Both the position numbers and the translations under genes were made by a program. From contig NZ_LN875035.1 of NCBI RefSeq assembly GCF_001282685.1, positions 3,166,411-3,230,410 of the forward strand: a DNA stretch of 64,000 nt. Reading direction: 5' to 3'. Of the stretch, positions 63,917-64,000 are shown one piece after another. Numbering within the stretch: the stretch's first letter is position 1; each line of letters opens with the position of its first letter. The stretch is from Niameybacter massiliensis (lineage in GTDB: Bacteria > Bacillota > Clostridia > Lachnospirales > Cellulosilyticaceae). The notes below the pieces were generated by a model that searched no databases, was not told where the DNA came from, and worked only from the letters and a program-made list of their open reading frames with translations.

Positions 63917-64000
63917 AAAAAAAGCTCCATCCCTAATAAAATATAAGGGACGAAGCTAAATCTCCGCGGTACCACCCTAGTTGACCTACTGGCCCAACTC
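63917..64000 (-). promoter_or_regulatory. T-box leader of asnS, truncated at the window end
   Basis: Read leftward: T-box core AGGGTGGTACCGCG (about 63965-63978), then a terminator hairpin (GTCCC paired with GGGAT) and a T7 run. Stem I and the specifier are beyond the window. Regulation by uncharged tRNA-Asn is expected but the codon cannot be seen. Confidence 0.9.

Overview
The window looks like the chromosome of a low-GC anaerobic clostridium. The gene content points to Clostridia, probably Lachnospiraceae near Cellulosilyticum: SCIFF ranthipeptide with its radical SAM maturase, HemZ-type coproporphyrinogen dehydrogenase, AsrABC sulfite reductase, two T-box leaders, and a NarABC-like nitrate reductase of the Clostridium perfringens kind. 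The genus is an impression, not a proof. Most of the window is well-packed, ordinary chromosome with many strong intrinsic terminators. I see no phage, insertion sequence or CRISPR array.

Layout. 1-4 kb: a branched-chain amino-acid type binding lipoprotein, a small FUSC-like membrane protein and a cellulose-synthase-like glycosyltransferase with a PilZ domain. The last two converge through one palindromic terminator that lies inside both reading frames. 4-14 kb: a hisS-aspS operon under a T-box whose specifier appears to overlap an Asp and a His codon, then GNAT, hemZ, an MBL hydrolase, dtd and relA. 14-26 kb: recJ-apt, an S1-domain protein, two chemotaxis receptors, tRNA-Lys, and the SCIFF-secDF block. 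26-34 kb: PHP phosphoesterase, lipoproteins, a CBM9-like protein and a trehalose PTS operon with two perfect operators.

34-52 kb is a molybdenum/sulfite/nitrate block. asrABC runs leftward. A Crp/Fnr regulator, a narABC-like molybdoenzyme operon and a TDT/SLAC1-family channel run rightward. mobA faces a ten-gene leftward operon for molybdopterin handling and molybdate import (moeA-like, moeA, moaC, mobB, moaA, MOSC, mog, modABC). Very similar TGTGA-type Crp boxes precede both the asr/crp divergent promoter region and the ten-gene operon, so one regulator may govern molybdate uptake, cofactor synthesis and the enzymes that use them.

52-64 kb: M42 peptidase, aminotransferase, TipAL-like MerR regulator, a roughly 700-bp gene-free structured region closed by a long inverted repeat, a DUF4318-like small protein, and a duplicated five-tRNA block (Glu-Pro-Lys-Gly-Phe, twice). 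Then come two unknown membrane proteins, a DUF1846 protein, a candidate C-rich small RNA, an SGNH hydrolase, and asnS with the 3' part of its T-box cut by the window end.

The most interesting unexplained item is the closed, structured region at 55357-56058 beside the tRNA array. It may be a large ornate non-coding RNA or a transposase-less inverted-repeat element. The sequence alone does not decide between them.
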